Positions 1 through 9,034 of a DNA stretch of 34,135 nt are shown one piece after another. Both the position numbers and the translations under genes were made by a program. This DNA is from Polaromonas sp. (GTDB taxonomy: Bacteria > Pseudomonadota > Gammaproteobacteria > Burkholderiales > Burkholderiaceae_C). The DNA lies in the NCBI GenBank assembly GCA_013824015.1, contig PNNC01000193.1, positions 1 to 34,135 of the forward strand, read 5' to 3'. Within the stretch, counting starts at the first letter, position 1. Every line of letters starts with the position of its first letter. Below the pieces are notes generated by a model. That model was not told the origin of the DNA, searched no databases, and saw only the letters and a program-made list of their open reading frames with translations.

Positions 1-431
1 ACCGCCTTGGCCACGCCCAGCGGCACCGCAATCAGGTAGCTGATAAAAAAGGTCCACAGGCCCAGGCTGATGGAGACCGGCAGCTTTTCCTTGACCAGGT
101 CCCAGACCGCCTTGCGCTGGTAAAAGCTCTGGCCCAGATCGAGCTTCGCAAACGACTTGAGCATCAGCCAGAAACGTTCGTGCGCCGGCTTGTCGAAGCC
201 GTAGAGCACCTTGATCTCCTCGATGCGCTGCGGGTCCAGCCCCTGCCGGCCGCGGTAACCGGCGCCGCTGGCGGCGGCGCCCTCGCCGCCGGAGTCACGG
301 CCCTGCAGCTGCGACACCATCTGCTCCACCGGCCCGCCCGGCACGAACTGGATCACCACAAAGGTCAGAAGCAACACGCCGAACAGTGTCGGCAGCATCA
401 GCAGCAGGCGTTTGAAGATGTAGGCGGCCAT
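1..431 (-). CDS. yejB: Yej-type ABC transporter permease, N-terminal part
   Basis: This is the first 143 or so residues of an inner-membrane permease; the rest lies beyond the left edge. The start ATG is at 431-429 and the product opens [20 protein letters not shown], a positively charged start and first membrane segment typical of DppB/OppB-family permeases. A second hydrophobic stretch ([20 protein letters not shown]) follows near residues 118-140. A roughly 80-residue periplasmic stretch with GGEG and YRGRQGLDP lies between them; the long first loop fits YejB rather than OppB. It starts 11 bp after the stop of the solute-binding protein gene on the same strand, so the two form the head of a yejABEF-type operon. 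The family imports oligopeptides and microcin C-like peptide-nucleotides. The family call is firm; the substrate is inferred. Confidence 0.88.
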   Translation of the reverse strand, partial: MAAYIFKRLLLMLPTLFGVLLLTFVVIQFVPGGPVEQMVSQLQGRDSGGEGAAASGAGYRGRQGLDPQRIEEIKVLYGFDKPAHERFWLMLKSFAKLDLGQSFYQRKAVWDLVKEKLPVSISLGLWTFFISYLIAVPLGVAKA

Positions 432-442
432 GCGGTGGGTTC

Positions 443-2251
443 CTACTTGTTGGCGGGCGAGGCCCACCAGGTGCTCATGGCCCAGACGTCCGACTGGTAA
501 TACGGCGGAATGGTGTCGGGCAGCACAAACGGTGCGGGCCGGTAGCCGATCAGGAAGGCGTTGCCGTAGTACTGCGGAATCGAGTAATGGCCGTGCGACA
601 ACACCCGGTCCAGCGCGCGCATCGCGGTGGCGAGTTCGGGCCGCGTTTTGGCACTGACCACCTTGCCGACCAGCACGTCAACCGCCGGATCGCGGATGCC
701 CCAGGTATTGGCCGACCCCGGGGTGTCGGCGGCTTTCGAACCGAACAGCTCGAACAACTCGCCGCCGGGTGCGGTGCTGCCCGGCAGGCGCCGGGTGGTC
801 ATCTCGAAATCGAAGTTGTCCATGCGCTGCTGCGACAGCGAAAAATCAACGGTGCGAAAACGCATCTCGATGCCCAGCTTTTTCAGGGCGCCCTGGAACG
901 GCGTGGCGACCCGGATCAGCGATGGCTGGTCGTTCAGGAACTCGATCGTGAAGGCCTCGCCTTTGGCATTGCGCAGGGCGCCGTCGCGGTAGGTCCAGCC
1001 GGCCTCGGCGAGCAGCGCCCTGGCCTTGCGCAGGTTCTCGCGCAGGCTGGACGGCGGCGCCGTGCTCGGCGAAATCAGCGCCGGCCCGAACACCTCCGGC
1101 CGCAGCCTGGCGCGCAGGGGCTCGAGCAAGGCCAGCTCATCCGGCTTGGGCAAGCCTTCGGCATGGAACTCGCTGTTCGGGAAGTAGCCCTGCACCCGGG
1201 TGTACAGGCCGTAAAACAGCTGGCGGTTCAGCCATTCGAAATCCATCGCCAGGCCAATCGCCTGGCGCACCCGGACGTCCTTGAACTTGTCCTTGCGGGT
1301 GTTGAACACATAGCCCTGGAAGTCGCCGGGGTTGCGGTTTTCGAAAGCGCGCTTTTTCAGCTCGCCACGCTCGAACTGTTTGCCGGTGTACTGGCGCGCC
1401 CAGTTGCGCGAGCTGAATTCGCGCATGAAGTCGTATTCGCCGGCTTTCAGCCCTTCGAAGCGGGAGGTCTCGTCGAGGTAAATCTTGAAGGTGACGCGGT
1501 CGAAGTTGAACTGTCCCCTGCGCACCGGCAGCTCCGCGCCCCAGTAGGCCGGGTCACGCACATAGGTGATGTCCCGGCCCAGCCGCTGGCTGGCGGGTTG
1601 GTAGGGGCCGGAAGCCACGGGCACCTCGCTGATGATCTGGTCGAAGGCCTTGCCGGCCCCCCAGGCGCGGCTGAACACCGCCATGCCGCCGACCACCAGT
1701 GGCAGTTCGGGATTCGGGCTGGCAAAGTCAAAGCGCACCGTGCGTTCGCCAATGGCGCGCACGCCGCTGACCTCGGCGTAAATGGTGCGGAACTGCGGCG
1801 CGGCCAGCTTGCTGATCAGGGTGTTGAAGGAGTGCACCACGTCGGCCGCCAGCACCGGCGAGCCGTTGTTGAAGCGTGCTTTCGGGTGCAGCCGGAAAGT
1901 GGCCGACAGCTTGTCCGGCGCAACCTCCACATCCTCGGCCAGCAGGCCGTAGGCAGTGGTCGGTTCCTCGGAATTGCCGGTCAGCAGGCTTTCGAACACC
2001 AGGCTGCCCAGCCCGTACGGCGCTGTGCCCTTCAGCGTGAAGGGGTTGAACTTGTCGAAATTGGTCGGCCGCGTCGGTGGCACCATGCGAATCTCGCCGC
2101 CCTTGGGCGCGGCCGGGTTCACATAGCTGAAGTGGGTGAAGCCGGGCGGGTACTTGATGTCGCCAAACTGCGCATAGGCATGGGCGCCCCAGGCCGGCGC
2201 GGACACCAGGGCAAGCCCCAGCAGCCCGCACAAACACGCAAAAATCCTCAT
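443..2251 (-). CDS. yejA: Extracellular solute-binding protein of a peptide ABC transporter (YejA type)
   Basis: This is a periplasmic binding protein of SBP family 5, about 602 residues. A signal peptide is clear ([19 protein letters not shown], cleaved near AWGAHA). The mature start with [10 protein letters not shown] and [13 protein letters not shown] is the YejA signature. Family-5 features follow, such as YVRDPAYWG and a C-terminal SIPQYY region. Two starts are possible: the ATG at 2251, which gives a compact signal peptide, or an in-frame GTG at 2266 adding five residues. I chose the ATG, although neither has a good ribosome-binding site. YejA captures oligopeptides in the periplasm for the YejBEF importer, and the permease gene follows 11 bp downstream. 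It is divergent from fabI, with 93 bp between the starts. Long ORFs on the opposite strand are codon-bias shadows. Confidence 0.92.
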   Translation of the reverse strand: MRIFACLCGLLGLALVSAPAWGAHAYAQFGDIKYPPGFTHFSYVNPAAPKGGEIRMVPPTRPTNFDKFNPFTLKGTAPYGLGSLVFESLLTGNSEEPTTAYGLLAEDVEVAPDKLSATFRLHPKARFNNGSPVLAADVVHSFNTLISKLAAPQFRTIYAEVSGVRAIGERTVRFDFASPNPELPLVVGGMAVFSRAWGAGKAFDQIISEVPVASGPYQPASQRLGRDITYVRDPAYWGAELPVRRGQFNFDRVTFKIYLDETSRFEGLKAGEYDFMREFSSRNWARQYTGKQFERGELKKRAFENRNPGDFQGYVFNTRKDKFKDVRVRQAIGLAMDFEWLNRQLFYGLYTRVQGYFPNSEFHAEGLPKPDELALLEPLRARLRPEVFGPALISPSTAPPSSLRENLRKARALLAEAGWTYRDGALRNAKGEAFTIEFLNDQPSLIRVATPFQGALKKLGIEMRFRTVDFSLSQQRMDNFDFEMTTRRLPGSTAPGGELFELFGSKAADTPGSANTWGIRDPAVDVLVGKVVSAKTRPELATAMRALDRVLSHGHYSIPQYYGNAFLIGYRPAPFVLPDTIPPYYQSDVWAMSTWWASPANK

Positions 2252-2344
2252 GCGACAATTCTGCACTACTTAAGCCGGTCATCACGCGTTTCCCCAGGGA
2301 CATGCCGGGGTTTGCCGGATCACTTGCACAGACTGGAGCAGAAG

Positions 2345-3145
2345 ATGGGTTTTCTTGACGGCAAAAAAATCTTGATCACGGGCGTGTTGTCGAATCGCTC
2401 GATCGCCTACGGCATCGCCAAAGCCTGCCATGCGCAGGGCGCCGAGCTGGCGTTCAGCTACGTCGGTGAACGCTTCAAGGACCGCATCACCGAGTTTGCG
2501 GCGGACTTCAACTCGACGCTGATTTTTGACTGCGACGTCGGCAGCGACGAGCAGATCACCAGGATGTTCGCCGACCTGTCGCAGACCTGGCCGACCTTTG
2601 ACGGTTTTGTGCACAGCATCGGTTTTGCGCCGCGCGAGGCGATTGCCGGCGACTTCCTCGAGGGCCTGAGCCGCGAGAGTTTCCGCATCGCGCATGACAT
2701 CAGCGCCTACAGCTTCCCGGCCATGGCCAAGGCCGCCCTGCCCTTGCTCAACCCGAAATCGGCCTTGCTGACCCTGAGCTACCTGGGCGCGCTGCGTGTG
2801 CTGCCCAACTACAACACCATGGGCCTGGCCAAGGCCTCGCTGGAAGCCAGCGTGCGTTACCTGGCCGAGTCACTGGGCAGCAAGGGCACCGGCATGCGGG
2901 TCAACGGCATCAGCGCCGGCCCGATCAAGACGCTGGCCGCCAGCGGCATCAAGGACTTCGGCAAGATGCTCAAGGCCACGGCCGCTGCACCGATTCGCCG
3001 CAACGTGACCATCGAGGACGTCGGCAATGTCGCTGCCTTTTTGCTGAGCGACCTGGCGGCCGGCGTCAGCGCCGAGATCACCTATGTGGACGGTGGCTTC
3101 AGCCAGGTGGTCGGCGGTATCAGCGAGCCCGCCGAGGCCGGCTGA
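2345..3145 (+). CDS. fabI: Enoyl-[acyl-carrier-protein] reductase (NADH)
   Basis: FabI performs the last reduction of each type II fatty-acid elongation cycle, converting trans-2-enoyl-ACP to acyl-ACP with NADH in the cytoplasm. The product is 266 residues (E. coli 262). The nucleotide-binding start is [20 protein letters not shown], and the catalytic residues keep E. coli numbering: Tyr146 in SYLGA, Tyr156 in NYNTMG and Lys163 in LAKASLE. Gly93 (HSIGFAP), where substitutions give triclosan resistance in E. coli, is the wild-type residue. The ATG at 2345 is preceded by GGAG at six bases' spacing; the much longer open frame upstream is antisense to yejA and is not coding. The gene stands alone, divergent from yejA and convergent with the acetyltransferase gene, separated from the latter by two copies of a dispersed repeat. 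Confidence 0.97.
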   Translation: MGFLDGKKILITGVLSNRSIAYGIAKACHAQGAELAFSYVGERFKDRITEFAADFNSTLIFDCDVGSDEQITRMFADLSQTWPTFDGFVHSIGFAPREAIAGDFLEGLSRESFRIAHDISAYSFPAMAKAALPLLNPKSALLTLSYLGALRVLPNYNTMGLAKASLEASVRYLAESLGSKGTGMRVNGISAGPIKTLAASGIKDFGKMLKATAAAPIRRNVTIEDVGNVAAFLLSDLAAGVSAEITYVDGGFSQVVGGISEPAEAG

Positions 3146-3174
3146 ACCCCTTTCCGGCACGGCACAAGCGCCGC

Positions 3175-3240
3175 TTGCTATTGAATTGATAGCTGACGAG
3201 GCCCTCTGCACATGGGGTAGCGGCCGAAAAGGCTTGAAAA
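3175..3240 (+). repeat. Dispersed ~65-bp repeat, copy A
   Basis: It begins with TTGCTATTGAATTGATAGCT, identical over 20 bases to copy B at 19043. Inside this, GCTAT and ATAGC can pair around a 7-base loop. After a 16-base variable stretch comes CATGGGGTAG, then CGGCC and an A/T-rich end, at exactly the spacing seen in copies B, C and D. I recall similar elements scattered through Comamonadaceae genomes, but that was not checked here. Confidence 0.8.
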
Positions 3241-3281
3241 ATGCCGGCTCGGCAGCAGCCGGTCATGCGGCGTCCTCCGGC

Positions 3282-3347
3282 GCAAGGCATCAAATTGGCC
3301 CTCAGCCCTTTAGCCACGGGGGTTGGCCGCTCCTGAAACCATAGCGC
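3282..3347 (-). repeat. Dispersed ~65-bp repeat, copy D (reversed)
   Basis: Read on the minus strand it begins GCGCTATGGTTTCAGGAGCG. The core GCTATNNTTTCAGGAGC matches copy C, and GGGCTGAGGGCCAATTTG aligns with the GGGCTGGCGGCCAATTTT of copy B at the same offset. It is more diverged than copies A and B but keeps the same length and block order. It faces copy A across about 40 bp. Confidence 0.65.
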
Positions 3348-3364
3348 CTGTCCCCCCCAGGTCG

Positions 3365-4135
3365 TCAGGCGCGGCGCCAGTATTCATACGACCAGGCCGG
3401 GACAAAGCCGGCGCGCCGGTACAGCGCCTGCGCCGCCGCATTGCCTTCTTCCACCTGCAAAAAGCAGCGCGTCACGCCCCGGGCCAGGGCCGCCTCGGCG
3501 ATCGCAGCGAGGATGCGCCCGGCCATGCCGCGGCCACGCCAGGCGGGTGCGGTGCGCATGCCATGCACGCTGACCCAGCCATGGGAAAACGCCGCTGCGC
3601 CGGCGGCCACCGTGCGGCCGTCCTCACGCAAGCTCGCAAACAGCGACCCGGTCGCACGGCCCAGTGCCGCGACCCGGCTGGCGCCATCGGCCGGATCAAA
3701 GCCCTCGCCCATGAACAGGGCGGCCCAGGCCGCGTCGGGCGCCGCATCCAGCGCCACCAGCACAGGGGTGACCGCGCGCACCGCACCGACCGGCGCCAGT
3801 TGCACCTGGGTGGGTTGTTCGGCCCGGTAGCCGCGGCGCCGCAACTCCACACGCAGCGCATCAAAACACGGTAACTGCGCCAGCCGGAACTGCGCCGGCA
3901 GTCTCCTGGCCGCATAAATCGATTCAATCCGGGCTGTCAGCGCGACCGCGTCGTCCACGGGCGTGTGCTGCAGCGGCACCGCACTTTTGGCGCGGTTCAC
4001 CGTGCCACTGTCGAAAGCCAGCAGCCAGCCATCCCTTTCCTCGATGGCCTGCGGCGAGACCGCGGCAGCCGTGGCGCGTTCGATACTTTCCATGTCACCG
4101 GCCAACGCATCACGCGGCTCCTTGTCCGGGGTCAT
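3365..4135 (-). CDS. GNAT-family N-acetyltransferase
   Basis: This is a 256-residue protein with a C-terminal GNAT domain. The acetyl-CoA-binding motif A appears as MRTAPAWRGRGMAGRIL, followed by a helix (AAIAEAALARGV). The usual C-terminal signature FLQVEEGNAAAQALYRRAGF is also present; it resembles the single-domain RimI-type end. The N-terminal half (residues 1-120) is not recognised in detail and may be a second, degenerate GNAT fold. I placed the start at ATG 4135 because AAAGGAGA sits seven bases upstream. A longer frame opens at 4183 but lacks such a site. The gene is transcribed towards fabI and divergently from the ligase gene. The substrate is unknown; small-molecule or protein N-acetylation are both possible. 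Confidence 0.85.
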   Translation of the reverse strand: MTPDKEPRDALAGDMESIERATAAAVSPQAIEERDGWLLAFDSGTVNRAKSAVPLQHTPVDDAVALTARIESIYAARRLPAQFRLAQLPCFDALRVELRRRGYRAEQPTQVQLAPVGAVRAVTPVLVALDAAPDAAWAALFMGEGFDPADGASRVAALGRATGSLFASLREDGRTVAAGAAAFSHGWVSVHGMRTAPAWRGRGMAGRILAAIAEAALARGVTRCFLQVEEGNAAAQALYRRAGFVPAWSYEYWRRA

Positions 4136-4249
4136 CGAGTCTCCTTTGATCGGTTGGTCGGCGCTGCGACGGCCACGGCGCATTGCGTCTGGCCATCAGA
4201 CTTTTTACACTGTCGCTGTTGCAGCAGCAAGTCAAGCGAGCGCCCCGCC

Positions 4250-5158
4250 ATGCCTGCCCTGTCCCCACGCCCTGCCCCTGCCCTGCCCCGCTGGGCCGCC
4301 ACGCTGCTGGTCGCTGCCAGTCTGGGTTGGCCGCACATGGCGACGGCGACAGGCGCCGGCCCGCCGCTGATGCTTGCGAACAGCTATCGGCCCGGGGTGG
4401 CCTTGCAGGACTACTGGGTCAGCGAAAAGCTCGATGGCGTGCGCGGCTACTGGGACGGACAACAGTTGCTGACGCGTGGCGGCGAACGTATCGCCGCGCC
4501 GGCCTGGTTCACGGCAGGCTGGCCGACCACAGCCCTGGACGGCGAGTTGTGGGCCGGACGCGGGCAGTTCTCGCAGGCAGTCTCCACCGTGCGCCAGCAG
4601 ACGCCCGACGATGCCGCCTGGCGCCGCATCCGTTTCATGGTGTTTGACCTGCCGGCCCACGGCGGCCCGTTCTCGGAACGGATCCCGGCGCTCAACGCTG
4701 TGGTCAGCCGCATCGACCAGCCCTGGGTGCTGGCGGTACCGCAACACAAGGTGGCGGGTCCAGCCGCGCTGCAGGCCTTGCTGGACAAGACCGTGAAGCT
4801 CGGCGGCGAGGGCCTGATGCTGCACCGCGGCGCGTCGATCTACCAGGCGCTGCGCAATGATGACCTGCTCAAGCTCAAAACCCATGACGATGCCGAAGCG
4901 CGGGTGCTGGGGCATCTCGCGGGACAGGGAAAATACGCCGGCCAGCTGGGCGCGCTGTGGGTGGAAACGCCCGGCATGGACGGCAAGCCGGCGCGGCGCT
5001 TCAAGCTCGGCAGCGGCTTCAGCGACACCGAGCGGCGCCACCCGCCGCCGGTCGGCAGCTGGGTCACTTACCGCTACCGCGGGCTCAATGACGGCGGTAT
5101 CCCGCGCTTTGCCACCTTCCTGCGCGTGCGGGAGGACATGCCACCCGCGCCACGCTGA
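4250..5158 (+). CDS. ligE: Exported ATP-dependent DNA ligase (LigE type)
   Basis: This is a minimal ATP-dependent DNA ligase of 302 residues that seals nicks through an AMP-lysine intermediate. The adenylation motif I is KLDGVRG with catalytic Lys60. Motif III is LDGELW (96-101), motif IIIa is FMVFDLP (129-135), motif IV is GEGLML (186-191) and motif V is LLKLK (206-210). A short OB-fold region ends the protein, and no extra domains are present. The N-terminus (RWAATLLVAASLGWPHMATA) looks like a signal peptide cleaved near residue 34, as described for bacterial LigE proteins, so the enzyme probably acts in the periplasm or outside the cell. The replicative ligase is presumably a separate NAD-dependent LigA elsewhere. 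The gene stands alone between divergent and convergent neighbours. Start: ATG 4250; no strong ribosome-binding site is evident. Confidence 0.92.
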   Translation: MPALSPRPAPALPRWAATLLVAASLGWPHMATATGAGPPLMLANSYRPGVALQDYWVSEKLDGVRGYWDGQQLLTRGGERIAAPAWFTAGWPTTALDGELWAGRGQFSQAVSTVRQQTPDDAAWRRIRFMVFDLPAHGGPFSERIPALNAVVSRIDQPWVLAVPQHKVAGPAALQALLDKTVKLGGEGLMLHRGASIYQALRNDDLLKLKTHDDAEARVLGHLAGQGKYAGQLGALWVETPGMDGKPARRFKLGSGFSDTERRHPPPVGSWVTYRYRGLNDGGIPRFATFLRVREDMPPAPR

Positions 5159-5177
5159 GACGCGGCGCGAAACCGCC

Positions 5178-7454
5178 CTAGGCTTTCACGCAGTCGGCGT
5201 AATAGTGGCGTTTGCCGTCGGCGTCCTGCTCCTCGACCAGACCATGGATGTCGGTCTCGAAACCCGGGCACTGGGCGTTGAACTCGCGTGAGAACTTCAG
5301 GTAGTCCACGATCTTCTTGTTGAAGACCTCGCCCGGAATCAGGAGCGGAATGCCGGGTGGATATGGCGTGACCAGGCCCACCGTGATGCGACCCTCGAGC
5401 TTGTCGATCTCGACCCGTTCGGTCTTGTGCAGCGCGATGTGGGCGTAGGCGTCGCTGGGTTTCATGGCCGGCGTCAGATCGCTCAGGTACATGTCGGTGG
5501 TCAGGCGCGCGATGTCGTACTTGGCGTAGAGGTTGTGGATGTGGTGGCACAGGTCGGCCAGCCCCATCTTCTCGTAACGCGGGAACTTCTGGCAAAACTC
5601 GGGCAGGATGCGCCACATCGGCTGGTTCTTGGCATAGTCGTCCTTGAACTGCTGCAGCGCCGTCAGCATGCTGTTCCAGCGGCCCTTGGTGATGCCGATG
5701 GTGAACATGATGAAAAAGCTGTACAGCCCGGTCTTCTCCACCACCACGCCATGTTCCGCCAGGAACTTGGTCACGATGCTGGCCGGGATGCCGGTCTTGG
5801 CAAACTTGCCGTTGAGGTCCATGCCGGGCGTGACGATGGTGGACTTGATCGGGTCCAGCATGTTGAAGCCGGTCGCCATCTTGCCGAAGCCGTGCCAGTT
5901 GACGCCGGCTTTGGCATTCTTGGACTCGCCCTTGATGATCCAGTCTTCCGAGCGGCCTATGCCCTCCTCGACCAGCTTGTCCGGTCCCCAGACCTTGAAC
6001 CACCAGTCGTCACCGTACTCCTCGTCAACCTTGCGCATGGCACGGCGGAAGTCCAGCGCCTCGGCAATGCTTTCCTCCACCAGCGCCGTGCCGCCGGGCG
6101 GCTCCATCATCGCGGCGGCCACGTCGCAGCTCGCAATGATGCTGTACTGCGGCGACGTCGAGGTGTGCATCAGGAAAGCTTCGTTGAACAGGTGCCGGTC
6201 CAGCTTGACGGTCTGCGAATCCTGCACCAGCACATGGCTGGCCTGGCTGATGCCGGCCAGCAGCTTGTGGATGGACTGCGTGGCATACACCATGGCCTGC
6301 TTGGGCCGCGCGCGCTTTTTGCCCATCGCGTGGTAGCTGCCGTAAAACGGGTGGAAGGCGGCGTGCGGCAGCCAGGCCTCGTCGAAATGCAGGTTCTCGA
6401 CATAGCCGTCAAGCATGCCCTTGATGGTTTCGGTGTTGTAGAGCACGCCGTCGTAGGTGGACTGTGTGATGGTCAGCACGCGCGGCTTGACCTTCTTCGC
6501 GTCCACGCCCTTGAGCAGCGGATTGGCCTTGATCTTGGCCTGGATCGACGCCTGCTCGAACTCTTCCTTCGGAATCGGGCCGATGATGCCGAAGTGGTTG
6601 CGTGTCGGTTTGAGGAACACCGGGATCGCCCCGGTCATGATGATGGCGTGCAGGATGGACTTGTGGCAGTTGCGGTCCACCACCACCACATCGCCCGGCG
6701 CCACCGTGTGGTGCCAGACCATCTTGTTGGAGGTCGAGGTGCCGTTGGTGACAAAAAAGCAGTGGTCGGCGTTGAAAATGCGCGCCGCGTTGCGCTCGGA
6801 GGCGCCGACGGGACCGTCATGGTCCAGCAGTTGTCCGAGTTCCTCGACGGCGTTGCAAACGTCGGCGCGCAGCATGTTCTCGCCGAAAAACTGGTGGAAC
6901 ATCTGGCCGACCGGGCTTTTCAGAAAGGCCACGCCGCCCGAATGTCCCGGGCAGTGCCAGGAATAGGAGCCGTCCTCGGCGTAGTCCAGCAAGGCCTTGA
7001 AAAACGGCGGCTGCACACCTTCGAGGTAACTCTTGGCCTCGCGGATGATGTGGCGCGCCACGAACTCGGGCGTGTCCTCGAACATGTGGATGAAGCCGTG
7101 CAGCTCGCGCAGGATGTCGTTCGGTATGTGGCGCGAGGTCTTGGTCTCGCCATAGACGTAAATTGGCACATCGAGGTTCTTGCGCCGCACTTCCTCGATG
7201 AAATGGCGCAGGTTCAGCACGGCCGGGTCCAGATCCGGGCCGGGGGTGAACTCCTCGTCGTCAATCGACAGGATGAAGGCGCTGGCACGGCTTTGCTGCT
7301 GCGCGAACTGCGACAGGTCGCCGTAGCTGGTGACACCCAGCACCTCGAAGCCCTCGGTTTCAATCGCCTGCGCCAACGCACGAATGCCCAGGCCGGAGGT
7401 GTTTTCGGAGCGGAAATCTTCGTCGATGATGACGATGGGAAAGCGGAATTTCAT
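5178..7454 (-). CDS. Basic amino acid decarboxylase (arginine/lysine/ornithine), PLP-dependent
   Basis: This is a fold-type I PLP decarboxylase of group III, 758 residues, about the length of E. coli AdiA (755). An N-terminal response-regulator-like wing domain (FPIVIIDEDF at the start) precedes the PLP domain. In that domain HCPGHSGG, FFVTNGTSTSNK, DRNCHKS, HFDEAWLPHAAFHPFY and the Schiff-base lysine in TQSIHKLLAG (Lys397) are all visible. The family forms agmatine, cadaverine or putrescine with loss of CO2, serving acid resistance or polyamine supply. Sequence inspection alone does not decide the substrate. The ATG at 7454 has AAAGG nine bases upstream; an in-frame TTG at 7481 would add nine residues and is less likely. 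The gene converges on ligE with 19 bp between stops. It is divergent from the NfeD gene across 166 bp, where a promoter is expected. Confidence 0.9.
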   Translation of the reverse strand: MKFRFPIVIIDEDFRSENTSGLGIRALAQAIETEGFEVLGVTSYGDLSQFAQQQSRASAFILSIDDEEFTPGPDLDPAVLNLRHFIEEVRRKNLDVPIYVYGETKTSRHIPNDILRELHGFIHMFEDTPEFVARHIIREAKSYLEGVQPPFFKALLDYAEDGSYSWHCPGHSGGVAFLKSPVGQMFHQFFGENMLRADVCNAVEELGQLLDHDGPVGASERNAARIFNADHCFFVTNGTSTSNKMVWHHTVAPGDVVVVDRNCHKSILHAIIMTGAIPVFLKPTRNHFGIIGPIPKEEFEQASIQAKIKANPLLKGVDAKKVKPRVLTITQSTYDGVLYNTETIKGMLDGYVENLHFDEAWLPHAAFHPFYGSYHAMGKKRARPKQAMVYATQSIHKLLAGISQASHVLVQDSQTVKLDRHLFNEAFLMHTSTSPQYSIIASCDVAAAMMEPPGGTALVEESIAEALDFRRAMRKVDEEYGDDWWFKVWGPDKLVEEGIGRSEDWIIKGESKNAKAGVNWHGFGKMATGFNMLDPIKSTIVTPGMDLNGKFAKTGIPASIVTKFLAEHGVVVEKTGLYSFFIMFTIGITKGRWNSMLTALQQFKDDYAKNQPMWRILPEFCQKFPRYEKMGLADLCHHIHNLYAKYDIARLTTDMYLSDLTPAMKPSDAYAHIALHKTERVEIDKLEGRITVGLVTPYPPGIPLLIPGEVFNKKIVDYLKFSREFNAQCPGFETDIHGLVEEQDADGKRHYYADCVKA

Positions 7455-7620
7455 CAAGAGGCCTTTGCCTGGGACTGCCAAAAAAATCGAATCAGGGCCG
7501 AAGTGTAAGGATATTTGGTGAAGACCGAGTCCGCTTGGCCTTGTCGGGGGCGGGTTAAGCTTGCCAATTCACGCTTCTGGCCCAAAATGTGGCTTTTACG
7601 AAACGCAGGGGAAACTGGAC

Positions 7621-8049
7621 ATGAGCGAATCAAGCATCTGGTGGCTGCTGGCGGGCGGCGCCGTCGCGCTGGAACTGGTCACCGGCACGTTTTACCTGCT
7701 GATGCTGGCCGTGGGCATGATCGCCGGCGCGCTGGCCGCCCATCTGGGCGCGCCAGTGATGGTGCAGATTGTGGTGTCTGCCGTCGTCGGTGGCGGCGCG
7801 GTCGTGGCCTGGCACTTCAAGCGCAGCCAGGACCCGAAACCCGCCGCAGCCAACGCCAACCGCGATGTGCAGATGGACATTGGCGAAACCGTGCATGTGG
7901 CGCAGTGGAATGACGATGCCACCGCCAGCGTCAAGTACCGGGGCGCGCAATGGACCGTCGAACTTGCAGACCGCCAGTCGGCGCCGCAACCCGGCCTGTT
8001 CCGGGTTCGGCAACTCAACGGCAATCGCCTGGTGGTTGACAAGGCCTGA
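7621..8049 (+). CDS. NfeD-family membrane protein
   Basis: This is a short NfeD-type protein of 142 residues. The first 65 residues are hydrophobic (IWWLLAGGAVALELVTGTFYLL, then IVVSAVVGGGAVVAW) and anchor it in the membrane. The C-terminal 70 residues form the soluble OB-fold NfeD domain, including GETVHVAQWNDDATASVKYRGAQW. It lacks the N-terminal ClpP-like protease domain of the long NfeD form, so it is the short type that usually accompanies a paraslipin/QmcA gene. That gene follows 57 bp downstream. The ATG at 7621 has AGGGGAA about eight bases upstream. The pair is thought to assemble membrane microdomains and help membrane protein quality control. The role here is inferred from family and context. 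Confidence 0.9.
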   Translation: MSESSIWWLLAGGAVALELVTGTFYLLMLAVGMIAGALAAHLGAPVMVQIVVSAVVGGGAVVAWHFKRSQDPKPAAANANRDVQMDIGETVHVAQWNDDATASVKYRGAQWTVELADRQSAPQPGLFRVRQLNGNRLVVDKA

Positions 8050-8106
8050 CACCCCCCGCCGCTGACCGATGGCAGCGGCCCCCCTTTTGTTTAAACGGAG
8101 AACCTC

Positions 8107-9021
8107 ATGGAAATTGCACTCGTCATTCTGGTGATTGCCGTCATTTTTATTGCGCGCAGCATCAAGGTCGTACCCCAGCAGAACGCCTGGGTGGTCGAGC
8201 GCCTGGGCAAGTTTCACAGCAGCCTGACACCCGGCCTGAATTTCCTGATTCCCTTCATCGACCGCGTGGCCTACAAACATTCCCTCAAGGAAATCCCGCT
8301 GGACGTTCCCAGCCAGGTCTGCATCACGCGCGACAACACACAGTTGCAGGTCGACGGCATCCTGTACTTCCAGGTGACCGACCCGATGCGCGCCAGCTAC
8401 GGCTCGTCCAACTACATCGTCGCCGTCACGCAACTGGCGCAGACCTCGCTGCGGTCGGTCATCGGCAAGCTCGAGCTCGACAAGACCTTTGAAGAGCGCG
8501 ACATCATCAACGCCCAGGTGGTGGCCGCGATCGACGAGGCCGCGCTGAACTGGGGCGTGAAGGTGCTGCGTTACGAGATCAAGGACCTGACCCCGCCCAA
8601 GGAAATCCTGCATGCGATGCAGTCGCAGATCACCGCCGAGCGTGAAAAACGCGCGCTGATCGCCGCCTCCGAAGGTCGCCGCCAGGAGCAGATCAACATC
8701 GCCACCGGTGAGCGCGAGGCCTTCATCGCACGTTCCGAGGGTGAAAAACTCGCCGCCATCAACAACGCCCAGGGTGAAGCGGCCGCCATCACCGCGGTGG
8801 CCGACGCCACCGCCCAGGCCATCGAACGTGTCGCCGCCTCGATCCGCCAGCCTGGTGGCGAAATGGCCGTTCAGCTCAAGGTGGCTGAAAAAGCCGTGGA
8901 GGCCTATTCGCGGGTCGCCGCCGATGCCAAGACCACGCTGATCGTGCCCAGCAACATGACCGAGGTGTCAGCCCTGATCACTTCGGCCATGACCATGGTG
9001 CATTCGACAAAATCAACGTGA
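8107..9021 (+). CDS. qmcA: SPFH/band 7 protein, paraslipin (QmcA type)
   Basis: This is a stomatin/prohibitin-homology protein of 304 residues. It has one N-terminal membrane segment (ALVILVIAVIFIARSI, residues 4-19). A band 7 domain follows, with VPQQNAWVVERLGKFH, LTPGLNFLIPFIDRVAY and a conserved run from RDNTQLQVDGILYFQV. The C-terminal third is a long Ala/Glu-rich coiled coil (EKRALIAASEGRRQEQINIA and on) used for oligomerisation. It lies directly after the NfeD gene with a GGAG ribosome-binding site, the classic NfeD-paraslipin pair. Such proteins form ring-like inner-membrane scaffolds; in E. coli QmcA interacts with FtsH. It is a solid family assignment with normal length, and no defect is seen. 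Confidence 0.93.
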   Translation: MEIALVILVIAVIFIARSIKVVPQQNAWVVERLGKFHSSLTPGLNFLIPFIDRVAYKHSLKEIPLDVPSQVCITRDNTQLQVDGILYFQVTDPMRASYGSSNYIVAVTQLAQTSLRSVIGKLELDKTFEERDIINAQVVAAIDEAALNWGVKVLRYEIKDLTPPKEILHAMQSQITAEREKRALIAASEGRRQEQINIATGEREAFIARSEGEKLAAINNAQGEAAAITAVADATAQAIERVAASIRQPGGEMAVQLKVAEKAVEAYSRVAADAKTTLIVPSNMTEVSALITSAMTMVHSTKST

Positions 9022-9034
9022 CCGACAGGCTGCC

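Larger units (their letters stand above)
3146..3364. other. Non-coding spacer between convergent genes
   Basis: No gene is seen here. This 219-bp spacer separates the ends of fabI and the acetyltransferase gene. It holds two copies of the window's dispersed repeat in opposite orientation (3175-3240 forward and 3282-3347 reversed), with about 40 bp between them. No classic T-tailed terminator is visible, so the repeats may supply the only RNA structure at this junction. Confidence 0.7.

Noticed and set aside
2282-2320. CCCC...GGGG inverted repeat in the yejA-fabI gap as a terminator
   Set aside because: The stem is short with no T tract, and the genes are divergent, so no terminator is expected.
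7455-7481. TTG start for the decarboxylase
   Set aside because: The ATG at 7454 has a better-placed ribosome-binding site and gives the usual family N-terminus.
5427-7508. Very long open frames antisense to real genes (also 587-2344, 20532-22496, 22279-24744, 26012-28336)
   Set aside because: They mirror strongly biased GC-rich codon use on the opposite strand, lack ribosome-binding sites and family motifs, and each covers a well-recognised gene.
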